DNA from: Capitella teleta
Taxonomy: Eukaryota; Annelida; Polychaeta; Capitellidae
Direction of reading: 5' to 3'
Length of the DNA stretch: 64,000 bases
NCBI GenBank assembly: GCA_000328365.1
Contig: KB293569.1
Span: 150,566-214,565 of the forward strand
The position numbers and the translations under genes were made by a program. Position 1 is the stretch's first letter. Every line of letters begins with the position of its first letter. The notes under the pieces were generated by a model. It worked only from the letters and a program-made list of their open reading frames with translations. It had not been told where the DNA came from and did not search any database. This document shows, one piece after another, positions 11,430 to 24,600 of the stretch.

Positions 11430-12140
11430 TTTCTCTATTTGAAATAAATCATTCTCTGAAAGTCACATGCATGATTTCTTTCTTTTAAATCTTCAGCTGC
11501 ATGTGAATGTAATCATGCATGTTATTGATCAAATACACACAGATAGTCAATATTTCGTTAATTATTAAAGAAACTTGCAGTACAATAATCTTATCATGCT
11601 AAAATTTCAATTTCTTGACCTCGAATCTATGATGTTAAATACCAAACTTAATAATTTGTGATTAATAATGCCGAATTCATGGGGTAATTAATGATTTATT
11701 AAAGTTGCTAATTATTTAAAATTATGAGACATATCGGAGTTGAATGAGATGGATTGATTACTAGGAGGTACAAATCATTCAGAATATATAAAACTCATCC
11801 CTAAACATGCATCATGCATGCCATCTGAAATGCTCAAGTTCTCCGCTTCACCAATATCGCCTGACGTTATACTAATTAGCGGCTATTTAATGCATATTTC
11901 TAAAAAAAAATCATTGATTGTGCTTCTACTCACCTATATGAACAATTTGATGTGTCATTTGCTATGATACAAGCACTTTCAAAAATTGACCTAATTACGC
12001 TAATTACTACTAATTAATGATGAGGTACAGGTTGTGTCCTAGGCCAAAAATCCTCTAAATGACCCAAAGAATACGTGTACCAAGTTTGTTGCTTGTACGC
12101 ACAATAGCCGCCGAATTGCTCTTACTGACTCCAGTACAAG
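11430..12140. other. Rest of the inserted segment, no gene seen
   Basis: AT-rich non-coding DNA between the Cys-rich-tail gene and the point where the LINE resumes. No terminal inverted repeat matching the left junction (near 9726) was found, so the type of element that carried the gene here stays open. Confidence 0.5.
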
Positions 12141-12357
12141 CAGTGGAATAGGCAATTTTAACCCATCCAAATGCAAAGTTCTATTATCCGCCGTTGTCAT
12201 CCAATTTTTTTAATTATTCAATGAATAGTGCTCCTATGGAACATGTTGGTTCTTTTAACGATCTTGGAATTTTAATCGATGAAAAACACAAATTGATCGA
12301 TTCATTTCAAAATGTAACAGAATGTGTGGTTTTATTAAGAGGAGCCTTGGTTTTAGA

Positions 12358-13043
12358 TAGAGTTGTTCGACACCGACATATCGGAGCTTTACCGATACCG
12401 ATATGTCGGACGGGGTAATATCGGCGACACCGACACCGACACCGACATTAACGCAAGCCACGCTGTGACTCTAATAGTCGGTCTATACAATCATTGATTA
12501 CGCAATAAGGAAGCTCGGGCGACGCTAATAGGCGGTGTTTGAATAGCTGACTTATGTCGAGCCTTATGTCGATGGCACTCGATGCATTAAAACAGCTGCA
12601 CTGATCAGCGAAAATACCACAAGTCATAATCAGCATAGTGAGGCTTCTAGGCTTCTTGCTGTTTATTTTCATGTTCAAGCGCATTTAGATTCGCATGATC
12701 GTGCACAATGACATGTACCTGTAAAAGAAAAAAGGCAATCATAGTCAAAGCCGTACAGCTCCTTCTATCTCCACGCGCGCACTTGAACGCTTTCCCTCGC
12801 ATTTGAGTCAATTAGCGGACGAGTGCATTGTCCAAAAAGGGGTGGTAGCTGTACGACAGTGTCGCCATAACTTTTCATAACTTGTAAAGAACACAAGACA
12901 AGAAATAAGTTCAAATAACCCACAAACATTAAGGCATAAATGTGTATTCTGATCTATTTCAAACTTCTGCCAGTAGTCCTAGTGTTTCCGTGCAAGCTGC
13001 CACCCCTGCTTCTACTAATGGGTTTAACCAGGCGCTCTAAAAC
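12358..13043. mobile_element. Insertion in the LINE with hAT-like left end
   Basis: Its left end reads TAGAGTTGTTCGACACCGAC and is followed by palindromic CCGACATATCGG and CCGATATGTCGG blocks, the style of hAT subterminal repeats. The LINE resumes at 13044. Flanks share TTTTAGA on both sides, which fits a target-site duplication. The right end does not show the matching TIR, so the element is either truncated or rearranged. No transposase is recognisable inside. Confidence 0.5.
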
Positions 13044-13145
13044 TTTTAGAGCGCCTCCCCAAGTCAAATTTCGTTTATATAAGTCACTATGTTTAAGTAT
13101 CTTGGAATACTGTTCTCCTCTTTGGTCACCTCAAAATGCCATTAA

Positions 13146-13177
<32 letters not shown>

Positions 13178-13773
13178 CGAATCTGCATGTACAGCGTTCT
13201 GTCACTAAATATATGTTTTAAATTCATATGAGATTTCTTATATTCAACGTTGCGCCGAATTAAAAATTTTACCACTATGCTTTAGGAAAAAGATCAATGA
13301 CCTTTTATTCTTTTTAAAAATTATACATGGTTTTATTCACGTAGATTTTAGTTCTGAAATCGTTTTTAACAACTCGTCACGTGACCTCCGTTCTACAAAT
13401 GATAAACTTTTATCTGCACAATCTGTCCGCACGATATGTTTTAAATCATCATATTTTAATCGCATTGTGAGACTATGGAATATTTTACCTTCCGACATTC
13501 GCCAGTGTACCCCTTTTAAAACTTTTAAACAGAAAAGTGACTTTATTTTACGTTGATAAACTTGTCAATTTTAATGTCGATTAATTCTATACATGGACAT
13601 CGACTTAAATTGTCGATGTCAAGGTTTTTATCACTGATCATATCTGTCACTTCATTTCTATTAATACTGGCCACCTTCTTTCTGTTTTTAATCTTGTCGT
13701 CGTCAATTTAAAGGCATTGCCTGTTATGTCGTGCGTTTGCATGCTTTTATTATTTGTTACTGCATGCATGAAG

Positions 13774-13803
<30 letters not shown>

Positions 13804-13807
<4 letters not shown>

Positions 13808-14438
13808 CCATTTCGTTCATGGTTGCGCTAAGATATTATCAACAGATGTTTATTATGCCACAGAAGACAGATCCAAGACACCTATCTGCATGATTTAATT
13901 TTGTTATATTTCCAAACAATATAATGGGTCACAAGAACAATACAATACAAGCTTAAGGTTGAACAGAGGAAACCACTTCATGCATAGTGGTCATATGGTC
14001 AGTATGGCGGCTCCTGCGAGTAAGGTTCATAACCGCCCTGCTATTAAAGGGAGGGTAGCGTTAGCAATCTCGATCAGTCTTTTTTTTTTTCCGGTGAAAA
14101 TACCGGATTCCTCATGCGGGGTTTAAAGAGATGCCGAGATGCCCCACACCCTTACTTAACTCCTTTGGTGTCAGGTGTACTACAATTATTTTTGTCCCCC
14201 CCCCCCAACGCTATCAGAAGTAGCTAGCGTATCATGAATGATCTCATAGTTTCATTATATAACTCGACATCAATCCCCACCAGTTGGTATGGTTATCATT
14301 GAATAGCTTCAAATGTAAATTTCGCGTTGCTCAAAGCGATGGCTCAGACTGTGATCACATCAATTAACCGAATCAAGTCACAATTCGTGCTGACTATATA
14401 TAACATATGCTTCTCCTGTTTTCTTTCGAAATCTCTAG
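13804..14438. other. Intergenic, no gene seen
   Basis: Unique-looking sequence with a short poly-T (14081-14092) and poly-C run (14198-14208). Nothing coding was recognised. Confidence 0.5.
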
Positions 14439-14631
14439 TATGAAGGAGAAATTTATGTATCGGAAGTCAAGGCATCCTTGGTGCTAATGTGGGAACCAAT
14501 AGAAATCGAAAAGTCCGGATTGTCCTTGCAAGGGAAGGGCGACCCGTTCGAATTACACTTGGATATATTGCCATCCATCCTACAATATTCCTACGACCGT
14601 GCCAGGATTCTCAACCAAGGCGCATTTTCAG
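14439..14631 (+). CDS. Possible orphan coding exon
   Basis: A 193-nt stretch open from an acceptor-like CTCTAG (ends 14438) to a strong donor TCAG|GTAAGG (14632). It encodes 64 residues with a balanced composition, starting YEGEIYVSEVKASLVLMWEP. I do not recognise the family and found no partner exons with confidence. A downstream TTTCTAG acceptor near 14946 would close the frame after two codons. It lies about 400 bp upstream of the polycystin start codon, whose first exon has its own signal peptide, so it is more likely the end of another gene than part of polycystin. Confidence 0.33.
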
Positions 14632-15023
14632 GTAAGGTAATTTCAAAATTTACTCGGCTAACCTTAGAAGTGCAAAAAAAAAAGAGCAAAAAACTAAAAC
14701 AAAAAAACAAAACAAAAACAAACACACGCACGTACGAACACAATGCAAATACCCAACAAAAGAAACTAATACAAGTTTAAAACGGAAATTGCATTGTGAG
14801 CATTATACACCTAAAAAACAAATGCGAAAGAAAAAAGGCAAATAAATCGACAAAAGAATAATTTCCTTTTGCGTCGTGAATAAGTGAAGATTTCCCAGGA
14901 ATGTGATTGATTGCAATTGTATGATTTGCATCAATGATTTCTAGGAATTTAATCATTATATCAATATACCATTTATAAGAGATCTTCTTTTGCTTCGGGG
15001 TGTCTCAGTCATCCATCGTGGCC

Positions 15024-18000
15024 ATGGGAACCTTCAGTTATCTCATCGTTATCTTTTTGATTCAAGGCGAAATTGACCATGGAGCCGCAAGTGAGTTTTA
15101 AATGTTTATGTCTGTATTTGTAAGAACAGTTTTACATGATTTGTGGATCTTTTGATATGATTCTAAAGAGCATAAATACCTGAATATCCTTCACTGCCCA
15201 CAAGCAATGATCAATTCCCTCTCTACTTGAATTACGTGTACTAAATGAATGTTTTAAATAAAACTGTTATAAGTTCATAACTTCTCAACTTAAGTAGAAT
15301 TTCACATCAAATATTGATTTCATAAAAGCTATGAGTTTAGCATACAAAGTGTTTCATTGCGATTGTGTACTGAATATTAATAATCAGACAGTTATCTGAA
15401 CATATTTTTATCTGGCTTTGTAATTTGCAAATAAGTACAAGTTAAAAATAGCGCAACGTAAATACATGTATGAACAAGTATGTATATATATCTATGGTTG
15501 CCAGAGACTGCACACACCAGACACTTAACCTATAGTCTCCACCATGCTTTGTAACACTCACAGCGGCTTGCGGACCTGGACATCCTCTGGGAATGGAATC
15601 CTACGACATCCTGGACGCCCAGATCTCTATCAGCCACGTTGTGATCAACGGGAAGCAAAGCAAACCGGCGTGGAGGGCTCGTCCGAACCAAGGAGGTTCA
15701 ATCGATTTCATCCAACATTTCTGGGAGCAGAAAAATCCCAGCGACTGGATTCAAGTGGATCTGATGACGATGCACACGATCACCGGGATTGGCACGCAGA
15801 GGGTTCTCGGACACGATTTCGTCAAAGAAATTACATTCAAGTACAGCATTGATGGTCGCGCTTGGAGCAGCCTGCCGGTGAGTTGATTCGTGGTATTGCA
15901 TTCAGACAAGAGACATATTAATCGATATTTGGTAGTTATGTTCTCAGTCTAACTCAGTGCGCTTCCTATGTTTGGCTGAGAACCTTTCGAAATTTCCACA
16001 TAGTCACGGGATATTTTCGATATTTTTAGGCCCTGGCGGTCAACCGTTTTGACAATGAACAAGTCCAAAGGGTGGACGTGGGACCATTCGAAGCCCAGCA
16101 CGTTCGACTCATTCCCACAGATGATACTCAATTGAGATTTGAGTTATATGGCTGCCCGCACGGTAAATTATGTCATATTCCACAGTCCTCAAACAGCTAT
16201 TGGTGCATTACATTGTGAAATTTGTGCTGACTGGGTCAGCCATTTTCTGCGGCCAGATCAAAAATTTTTCAGAACATAGCTATGCGGATGTCAGTTAATC
16301 ACAAAGACAATTTTGTACTTTCTCAGACTGCCCCAGTATGCATCCATCGGACGTGACCACCTCAACCGCTCCGTCGACCTGTGCTTGCAATGATGGTCAG
16401 GTACAGAATAACCTGGCTGGGATTTGCAATCCCGTCTCACCAGAGACTGATATCGACTTCAACGGTTGGCTGTACCTCCTCAGTGGAGTGACCTTGCAAA
16501 TCAGCGGAGTTGACCCCTCACAAGTCGATGTCATTATCCAGAAAAAAATCCAAAACGGCACAAAAGTACTGATCACCGCTGATGTCAGAACTGATCACGT
16601 GAGTCGCCCGGAGAGTTGGAAAAAGACGTATTTCACAATACACGTAGTTGTGAAAGATTATTACCAGAATATACGATCGGTATCCGTCACCATGGTTTCA
16701 TTTTTCTATCTCCGTTTATTTCATTCTATTTATGATTTCTTACCTGACCATATTATTATTATACATGTATTTGAATGATAAAAAGAATTGTTATGTATTT
16801 GTGGCTGCACAATCGGTTTTTGTCGTATAGAGAAAAAAAAAATATCGTGGCAACCGGAAATAACAACACGATTTCGTCAATTCTGCTATATGTTTTTAGC
16901 AGCATCCATTATGCAAGAGCTGAACTGGGTTGTTTTTCGGCAATACTTTATTTTTTGTCTACCAACCAAAAAGCAATCAATCATCTTGTTTGGCACGTGA
17001 ATCAACCTTTTGATAAGAGCACGTGACCTGGTTATGTATTCGTTGGATTTCTAGAGGATTCCAAGAATTTAACAACGGCAGGGATCCCCTCGCGACTGAT
17101 AAAGCAAACCATCGCGAAACAATAACGCTTTAGAAAATTCTCGGCATTAGTGTCGATATACTTGAATTATGCACTGAGACCAATTTACCCGATTCATCCG
17201 TTGGCTTGAATGCACTGCGCAGACTTATTGTCCGTTGAATATCAAAAACACAAGTCAAAACTGCAGTTTGCATGTAGTATTTTTTGTTTATCCTTATATA
17301 CTTCAACAACAAAGACGACCTCTGTCTAGTCGGAAATATTCGATTCTAAATTGACTTTTTATAAAATGTGAAGCGATCAATTTTAAAACGACAAGTCGGC
17401 ACCAAGTACGATTTTCCTATCCGGGCAGTATAGCAAGATAACGAATACTGTAAGATTTCCATGATCAGAAAAACTTTGGAAAGAACTGCTCTTCGCGGTT
17501 TCCATAGTTAACATTACATAATATAATAGTTTTGATCACTGGCAATCTCCTACAGATTAGCGGATCTGAATTTCGGGTCAAGTTCCACACACTTGTAATA
17601 GCCACAGGTATTAGTATCGCCCTCTCTGGCCCTCCATCCGATGCGTGGTGTGCTGCCATTCAAATTGAAGCATGCAAAGCAAAGCGTAAGATCAATTGGG
17701 ATGTCATTCAGTTCACCTCTTCAGCATTCTTTGATTTCAGCATGTCCTCCAAATTCTGTCCATTTCCGCTCGAGTTGTCATTCATTCAACAACGCCATTA
17801 CTTGGGGCTACCGTACCAGTGAACTGTGTCAAAGAGACATGTGGCTTACCACTGGATATCCCACAAAAATAACGTCTGCTCCGGAGATGTACTTCATCCT
17901 TTCAATGATCCGTTGGTAAGACCTGTTTCATATATTATTATTCAATACTCGAGTGTATACGAATTTCTACGCATTTGTACTTTACACATGCATCAATTCA

Positions 18001-21000
18001 GAGCACAGCCGTTCATATATGCCTATACAGTGTTCATTTATTGTTACATGTACCAGGTTCGGGCCTTTCGATGCACCTAAAGTGTGGATTGGACTGTTTG
18101 GAAAGCCTTCACAGACAAATCCAGCGGCGAAAAACTGGACATGGAGTGATGGCTCAACTCCATCGTGGGCGTTTTGGGGGAATGGGGAACCAGATGAATC
18201 TACATACACCAAGTGCGCTCTTATCAACCGGCGTTGGTGGCAGCTGAGCGATTGCTCCTCATTGTACACATCCTATATTTGTGAAACTCCAGCCAATGGT
18301 AGGTACAAAGGGCATTCTAAATAATAATAAATTGTTAACTCATTACCCGCGGAATTGATTATTTGCTATTATTGTGTAAGGATGCACAGAATTCCGGGTT
18401 CCGGATCCGGCTCCCCGGAATCCGGGCTTTTTCCTGAGTTCCGGTTCCGGAAAAAATCGTCTTAAGGTGCCGGAACTTGCCGCCGGATTGGTGGTTTCAG
18501 AAAACTATGAAAATCCTGTGCGTTGAAGACCTTACGCAACACTGTTAACGACTGAGGCAATTCAAACTCGGAGTGCAAGCGTTAGCTGGCTCTCGATTGC
18601 AATCAGCCAATCAGGGTGGGGTTAGTCCAGTAGACAGGCAGATCGGAGGCCAAGATGTTCTCAACTGAGGCCAAGAGAGCGCTTTGAGCTAGTGGATCTG
18701 AGACTCGGCCCGTGATCTCGAGCAGGGTTAATCATGCCAACGGAGGATATAAGGCCGACTTGGACGTTACCCTCCATCAGTTTTTCGGTTCTTTGAGTCC
18801 CACTGCATGACGCAACCCACCCCATCCGAGGAAGCCCCGCCACCTACTAAGCGTGTCCGCTCGGAGGCCACAACCAGCCTGTATAGTGATGAAGGCTCCA
18901 CCTGCTCTATTGTCTCAGAGCTGAGGGTATTTCTCCGGGAGCCCTGCTCAGACAGAAGCAGCAATCCTTTTCTGTGGTGGGGCACCAATGCTAACAGGTT
19001 CCAGGGGCTAGCTGCGCAAGCACGCCGCTGCATGTGCGCTCCAACCATCAGCGTCGACAGCGAGAGAACTTTCGCCGTTGCTGGCAGCTTGGCGGAAGAC
19101 ATGAGATCCCACCTTACCCCTGTTAATGTGGAAATGTTGGTTTTTCTTGCAATCAATATGGACAAAATATCAAAATAAAATCAACAATAATTTAAATACT
19201 CCATAACAGATGCATGAAATATATCCATGATTGCTGCTTCATTCAATAACGTTATTAGCATACACGTGAATTTAATGACAGGCGTTTTGACTACAAGCAT
19301 TTTTTTCTATGAGGTTCTCGTTCCAGGTTCCGGTCCGATTCCGGCCGGAACAAATCTCACGGAGCTCTCGTTCCGGGTTCCGGCAAATTTTAAATTCCAT
19401 GCATCCCTATTATTGTGTAAATGAATAACCACGTAAACATGGACATCTACACATCATTTTTTTCATGGAAAGCCAATGATGTTTCATAAAAGATGCATCA
19501 GCATGAATGATCTTTATTGTTTGATGATAAAGATCCTCACCCGAGCATTCATGTTGCAGACGGTCCTTCAGAAGTCAACACCTGTGTTTGGTTGTACACG
19601 AGTAAAGCTCGACTGCTGGGTGCAATTCCGTTTGAGACGATTTCAGCATCATTGGAGACCTGTTTGTCATCCTGTGAATTAAGTGACGTTAGATGCAAGA
19701 GCGTTTATTGGGACAACAATCAATGCGAACTCTACGACGTCAACAGTGCAGACGTGAACGTTGAAGTATCTGTGTCGTATATGTTTGAATTAGTCTGCGG
19801 TGAGTATGTTGTTTCTGCCTCAATATAATATGCACAATTTAATGTTCAGATTAATAATATTATAAATAAGAATTTTTGTGAACTCAACGAGCTGATGGCT
19901 TGTATCGATATCATAGGAACGTTTCACATATTGCACCATATGGTGGTCATGTATGTAGACTTCTTTGTGGCACGGCGTGTATCCAACCCCCTAATCTTTC
20001 GCCAGTGCCATATCCACACTCTCAGTGATGAACACGTCAATCCAGATCCCACAACTTAGCACTGTGACGCGTGAAGCTTTGTGAAAGATTTATCTCAAGA
20101 ATTACTAGGAGTACTGAACATTTTTTTTCAATTTTTGCAGAATATGTTATAAACACATGTGTTATATCAAATGTGGGGAGAGATGCACTAAGGACATATC
20201 TTCAATAGTAATTTAAGCATTGTTGATCCCTGCTACTACAACTGCATGTATGTAACAGGGATACTAATAAGGTACACGCAGAACACATTGAATATAAAAT
20301 TGAACCCGAACGGTTCAATTTTGTACCTCAAAGTAAGGATCGAAAATGGACCCAGGTTTGACGGTGCAAAAATGATCCTTGAAGAAAGATCCAATTGTGA
20401 ATCCTAAGAATAGGGTTCCATGTTGTACCCTAAAGTAAGAGTCGATTACGGACCCTGATATGATGGTTTAAAAATGAACCCTAAATAAAGGTTCTACTAT
20501 GTATACCAGTTGCACCTTTATCCTGAGGTTCAAATATGCACCTCTTTCTCAACGTTCAAATACGCACCCTAGTAAATGGTTCAAGTATGTACACTCTGAT
20601 TGAATAATATTATTTGTACCATTGAATGATGGTTCAAATTTTTTCATCCACTTAATTTGTTTTCTCCACAGATAGAGAAGACGATGAGCTTGTATTCAGC
20701 TCTAAGTATGAGAGGAACATAACGTCGTCTGAAGGTAAAGATGAATCTAAATATGCCACGGCTCTCCATAAAGCAGTATTTGGTCAATCAACCTACGGTG
20801 GATTTCAACCTCTGATAAAGGACAAGTATCAATGGATTCAGGTAAGCGTCTCATCATTCTGCTGTTATATTTATGAAATTCGATGCACATTTTATTTAAG
20901 ATAAGATTATACACTTACATATGTCTTATGAATGATTAAACAATATCGACGAGTTGAATAATAATGCCTGTGACTGCGTACCAAATCACCTAAAACGTGT

Positions 21001-21202
21001 ATACACTCTTTATTCAAAGTAAAGTAAAGGTTTGTACTGGAATATTGAAATGCAATAATAAGTAGTAAGTACATACATATAAAGAGTATGCAAGGCCACA
21101 TTATCGCATATACGTCTATACATATCGGTGATGCGATTGTGCAATAATAATAAGCGCATGTGTACCTTATTTACCCAACATAAGTAAATAATTATTATTT
21201 TC

Positions 21203-21291
<89 letters not shown>

Positions 21292-21326
21292 TAATTTTTT
21301 TTTCTTTTATTATTATAGAATTAACT

Positions 21327-21418
<92 letters not shown>

Positions 21419-21651
21419 TATTGTTAAATAGGAAGGTTTACTTAATTAGCGTCTGGCAGTGTTCTCTCATACTGACCTGGGCGTGGTCAGCCAGAATAAT
21501 GAGTGCGCAGGCAACACCTGCTGTCTCGTCGGGCGCGAGATTCCTTTTGACCACGTCCGCGAACGAAGGAAACTCGCGATCTTAAAGTCACCAGACTGGT
21601 TATACATTCTAACGCAGTTACACAGTCACATAACGCAGTTACAATGCCTGT

Positions 21652-21688
<37 letters not shown>

Positions 21689-24600
21689 GCTCTGTAAATT
21701 TTCCACCTGCGCAGAGACTTCTAATTAATTAATTTAATTACCAAATAATTTCGCGATTTTCGGTTGTAAAGTTGTTAGCTCCCATCAACGATCCATTTGA
21801 AGTCAAAAGATACTGCGTTCGACCAGGAATAGCCAAGTTACAATTTTTCATAACTCGGCGACTGGTGTATTTTCACATGTTAAGAGGGTTTCTGGTGGAA
21901 TTTGCACAAAACATGCGTTATCCTACCGTCTATGAGGCCTGATAGTTTCCCTCTTAAACCCTCTTGACTAACAAAAGATATTTAGAAACCCCCGAATTGC
22001 TTGTTTCACGAATTAGAGCAAATCCAGTTCCAACTTACACTTTCATGTCGACCTGACTTCTGAAAACCATGTTCTACTGGCATGTTTGGAAAAATGTTCA
22101 CCACGTTAAATTGTGTGGATATTTTTTCCTAATTCCAACGGATTAAAGACTATTTGCCATTTGGGCTTCGTATACAAACATTTTGCTTTTTGCTTTACGT
22201 TTAATTCTATATTNNNNNNNNNNNNNNNNNNNNNNNNNNNNNNNNNNNNNNNNNNNNNNNNNNCAGTCATCACCAAAACCCTATTTGAGGAGCACATAGA
22301 TATGCATTATGGATCAATATCAATGAGCTATTATTGACTAGCATAAATATTGTCCTCAGTCCTACGATCAAGATTACGGATCTGTAATCGCCGATGACCC
22401 AAAATACCAGTTATTCTCGCCTCCCATTGTTGCGAAGCACTTTCTGATCTACATCCGAGGACCTCCTTTAGCTACTAGAATGTGCCTTCGATTCGAATTG
22501 TATGGGGCTCCGGCCTATGAAAAACCACTTTGTGAGTACTGCATACAATTATTATTCAATCGTGATGCCAAATTTCCAATGCAGTGAGTCGAGAATTAAA
22601 AGGAACAGCTCTGGGGATGCAATCTATGGCGATTATGCAATCCCAGATATCTTCTTCTGACATAATCCCAAATGGCTACCCACCATGGTCTTCACGTTGG
22701 CAGGGTGCTGGTCGAATTGGCAACGAAGCCCAATATTGGAAGCCAAGTGGTACCACAGGGTGGCTGCAGGTGCTGGGGGTCAATGCTTATACACTGTGTT
22801 GTCCATATTTCTTGTTTACAGATTGATCTCATATTGCCCCATGAAATTTCTGGATTCTCTTTCGTTGGAACGGGCAACGGACTCAAATCTTTCGTGCGGA
22901 GTTTCAACGTGCAATATTCTTCAGATTTAGTAACCTGGCAACAAAGCTCGGAAAATGTGGGTAGAAACAAAGAGTGCATTTGAAATTAGATGTCTCCTCT
23001 TTTTCCCAGAGCATCGAGGGTAATTTCCATTACCTGTTCCCGCAAATTACAATGTTACAATCTGTGATCACTGCAAGAGCTGTCAGATTGCAGCCCAACA
23101 CTTTTGAACTCGACATGTCTTTCCAAGTGGAAGTGTTTGGCAAAGTTCTATGTAAGTAGGATTTATTTCGAAAATATGCGGTCATTTACATGATTATTAC
23201 TAATACGTTAACATATAATTGAAGGATATAGGGGGAGGATCTGGCATTTGATAAATCATAATTCAAGGAACCCTTCGAATGTCTTTTAGTAGGGATTCTA
23301 TAATAAAGTTTCGTATATTGTATTACATTTATTATTTACCCGTGCGCATCTCCTTAGGGTGAATTGTCCTAATTACACCACTCTTTGAGTGCATATTGAG
23401 TGGAAATATTGATTTGATTGATCCGCCATATTGTCTGCATTGAGAATTGAGATCAAGATTGCGATTGGCTGTGATGTGGATGCTCAAAAACCACAATGAG
23501 ACTCACAAAGTGCAAGATATAATCACCTTAAATCCTGGCGATTTTAAGACCGGAGTTTCAATCATTGTGCAATAGAATATAGTAGGGAACCTGACTTTCC
23601 AGCCTGCCCCGTGGTCAGTACACACGGAATACACACTCAAGTTCAGGCTAACCAAGCCTACGTTATCCGCCTATTCTACCTTCATCACATTACTGGGATC
23701 TCGGTTAGCACGGTCACTCAGACTGATCTAGAAATTTCCATCACAAAATTCCCTGGTGGCAATTTCACGGCAGTTGCCACAATTGACAAGGTAATTACAA
23801 TGTCTTGTAAGTGCCTTAGGTTAATAAAAAAATTTCAATTTCTCATAACAGGCATGTGAAAATACCGGCGGTAGCGTCGTGTGCTTACTAAATCGTGCTC
23901 ATGACACCACGGAGCTCATGATATCTCATCCAGGTATCAACTGGGCGACTGTGACTGTGACTCTTGAGGGCTGCGTGGCTGAAGGTATGAATCATGTTCT
24001 GGCTCACTGGAAATAAATAACGGTCATCATAGTATGTCCTCCTGGATATACCCAAGACAGGAACAAGTGCTTGGCCCCAGTTTACTATGCCTCAGCAATG
24101 ACAGAAGATCTTAAATACAAAGTGTGTTCAAGAACCCATTGGGCAGGCGGTCCAGGTAGACTTGTCACAATCGACAACCCTACTGCTAGAGATGTTGTTG
24201 CATCAATCTCAAAGTATGTCCAATAAAGGATGAGCACATGCAATAAATTAATCCTCTAACACCACAGGTACTTTGGCACAAGTCCCCCATACATTGGCTT
24301 ATTTCTCCACAATACGACACGACCTGCATTCACAGACGAGGGACGTTACAACTGGACATGGTCATGGCAACAGGACGACGCTCCTCTCATTTGGAGTGGA
24401 TGGCATCCGGGAAGTGCGCCAAATGAGGAAACCGACAGGAAGTGTGTTCGTACTGCAAACAGCAATTTCTATTACTGGGAATTCACTGATTGTGCCTCAC
24501 CTCTCCCGTTTGTCTGCGAAGTTGATGCGAATCCTACACCAAGTGAGTTGAGTGTAGTATTAATTCCGCCTGAACTATTAAATCTAACCTCTCTAGCATT

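Larger units (their letters stand above)
9455..13803 (+). mobile_element. 5'-truncated LINE split by two later insertions
   Basis: Three pieces of one LINE lie in order. 9455-9725 holds the RT core with SGVPQGSILGPLLF and ALFADDSK, ending at YNWS. 12141-12357 continues with NFNPSKCKVL and SFNDLGILIDE. 13044-13557 gives the C-terminal tail with LYKSLCLSILEYCSPLWSP and SYFNRIVRLWNILP. A 3' UTR and a poly-A run (13775-13803) close it. The pieces would read on from one another if the DNA at about 9726-12140 and 12358-13043 were absent, so both are later insertions. A second A-run of about 29 lies inside the coding tail at 13150-13178. The copy carries frame breaks and is dead. The clade is CR1/Jockey-like by motif; I cannot be more exact. 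Confidence 0.8.
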
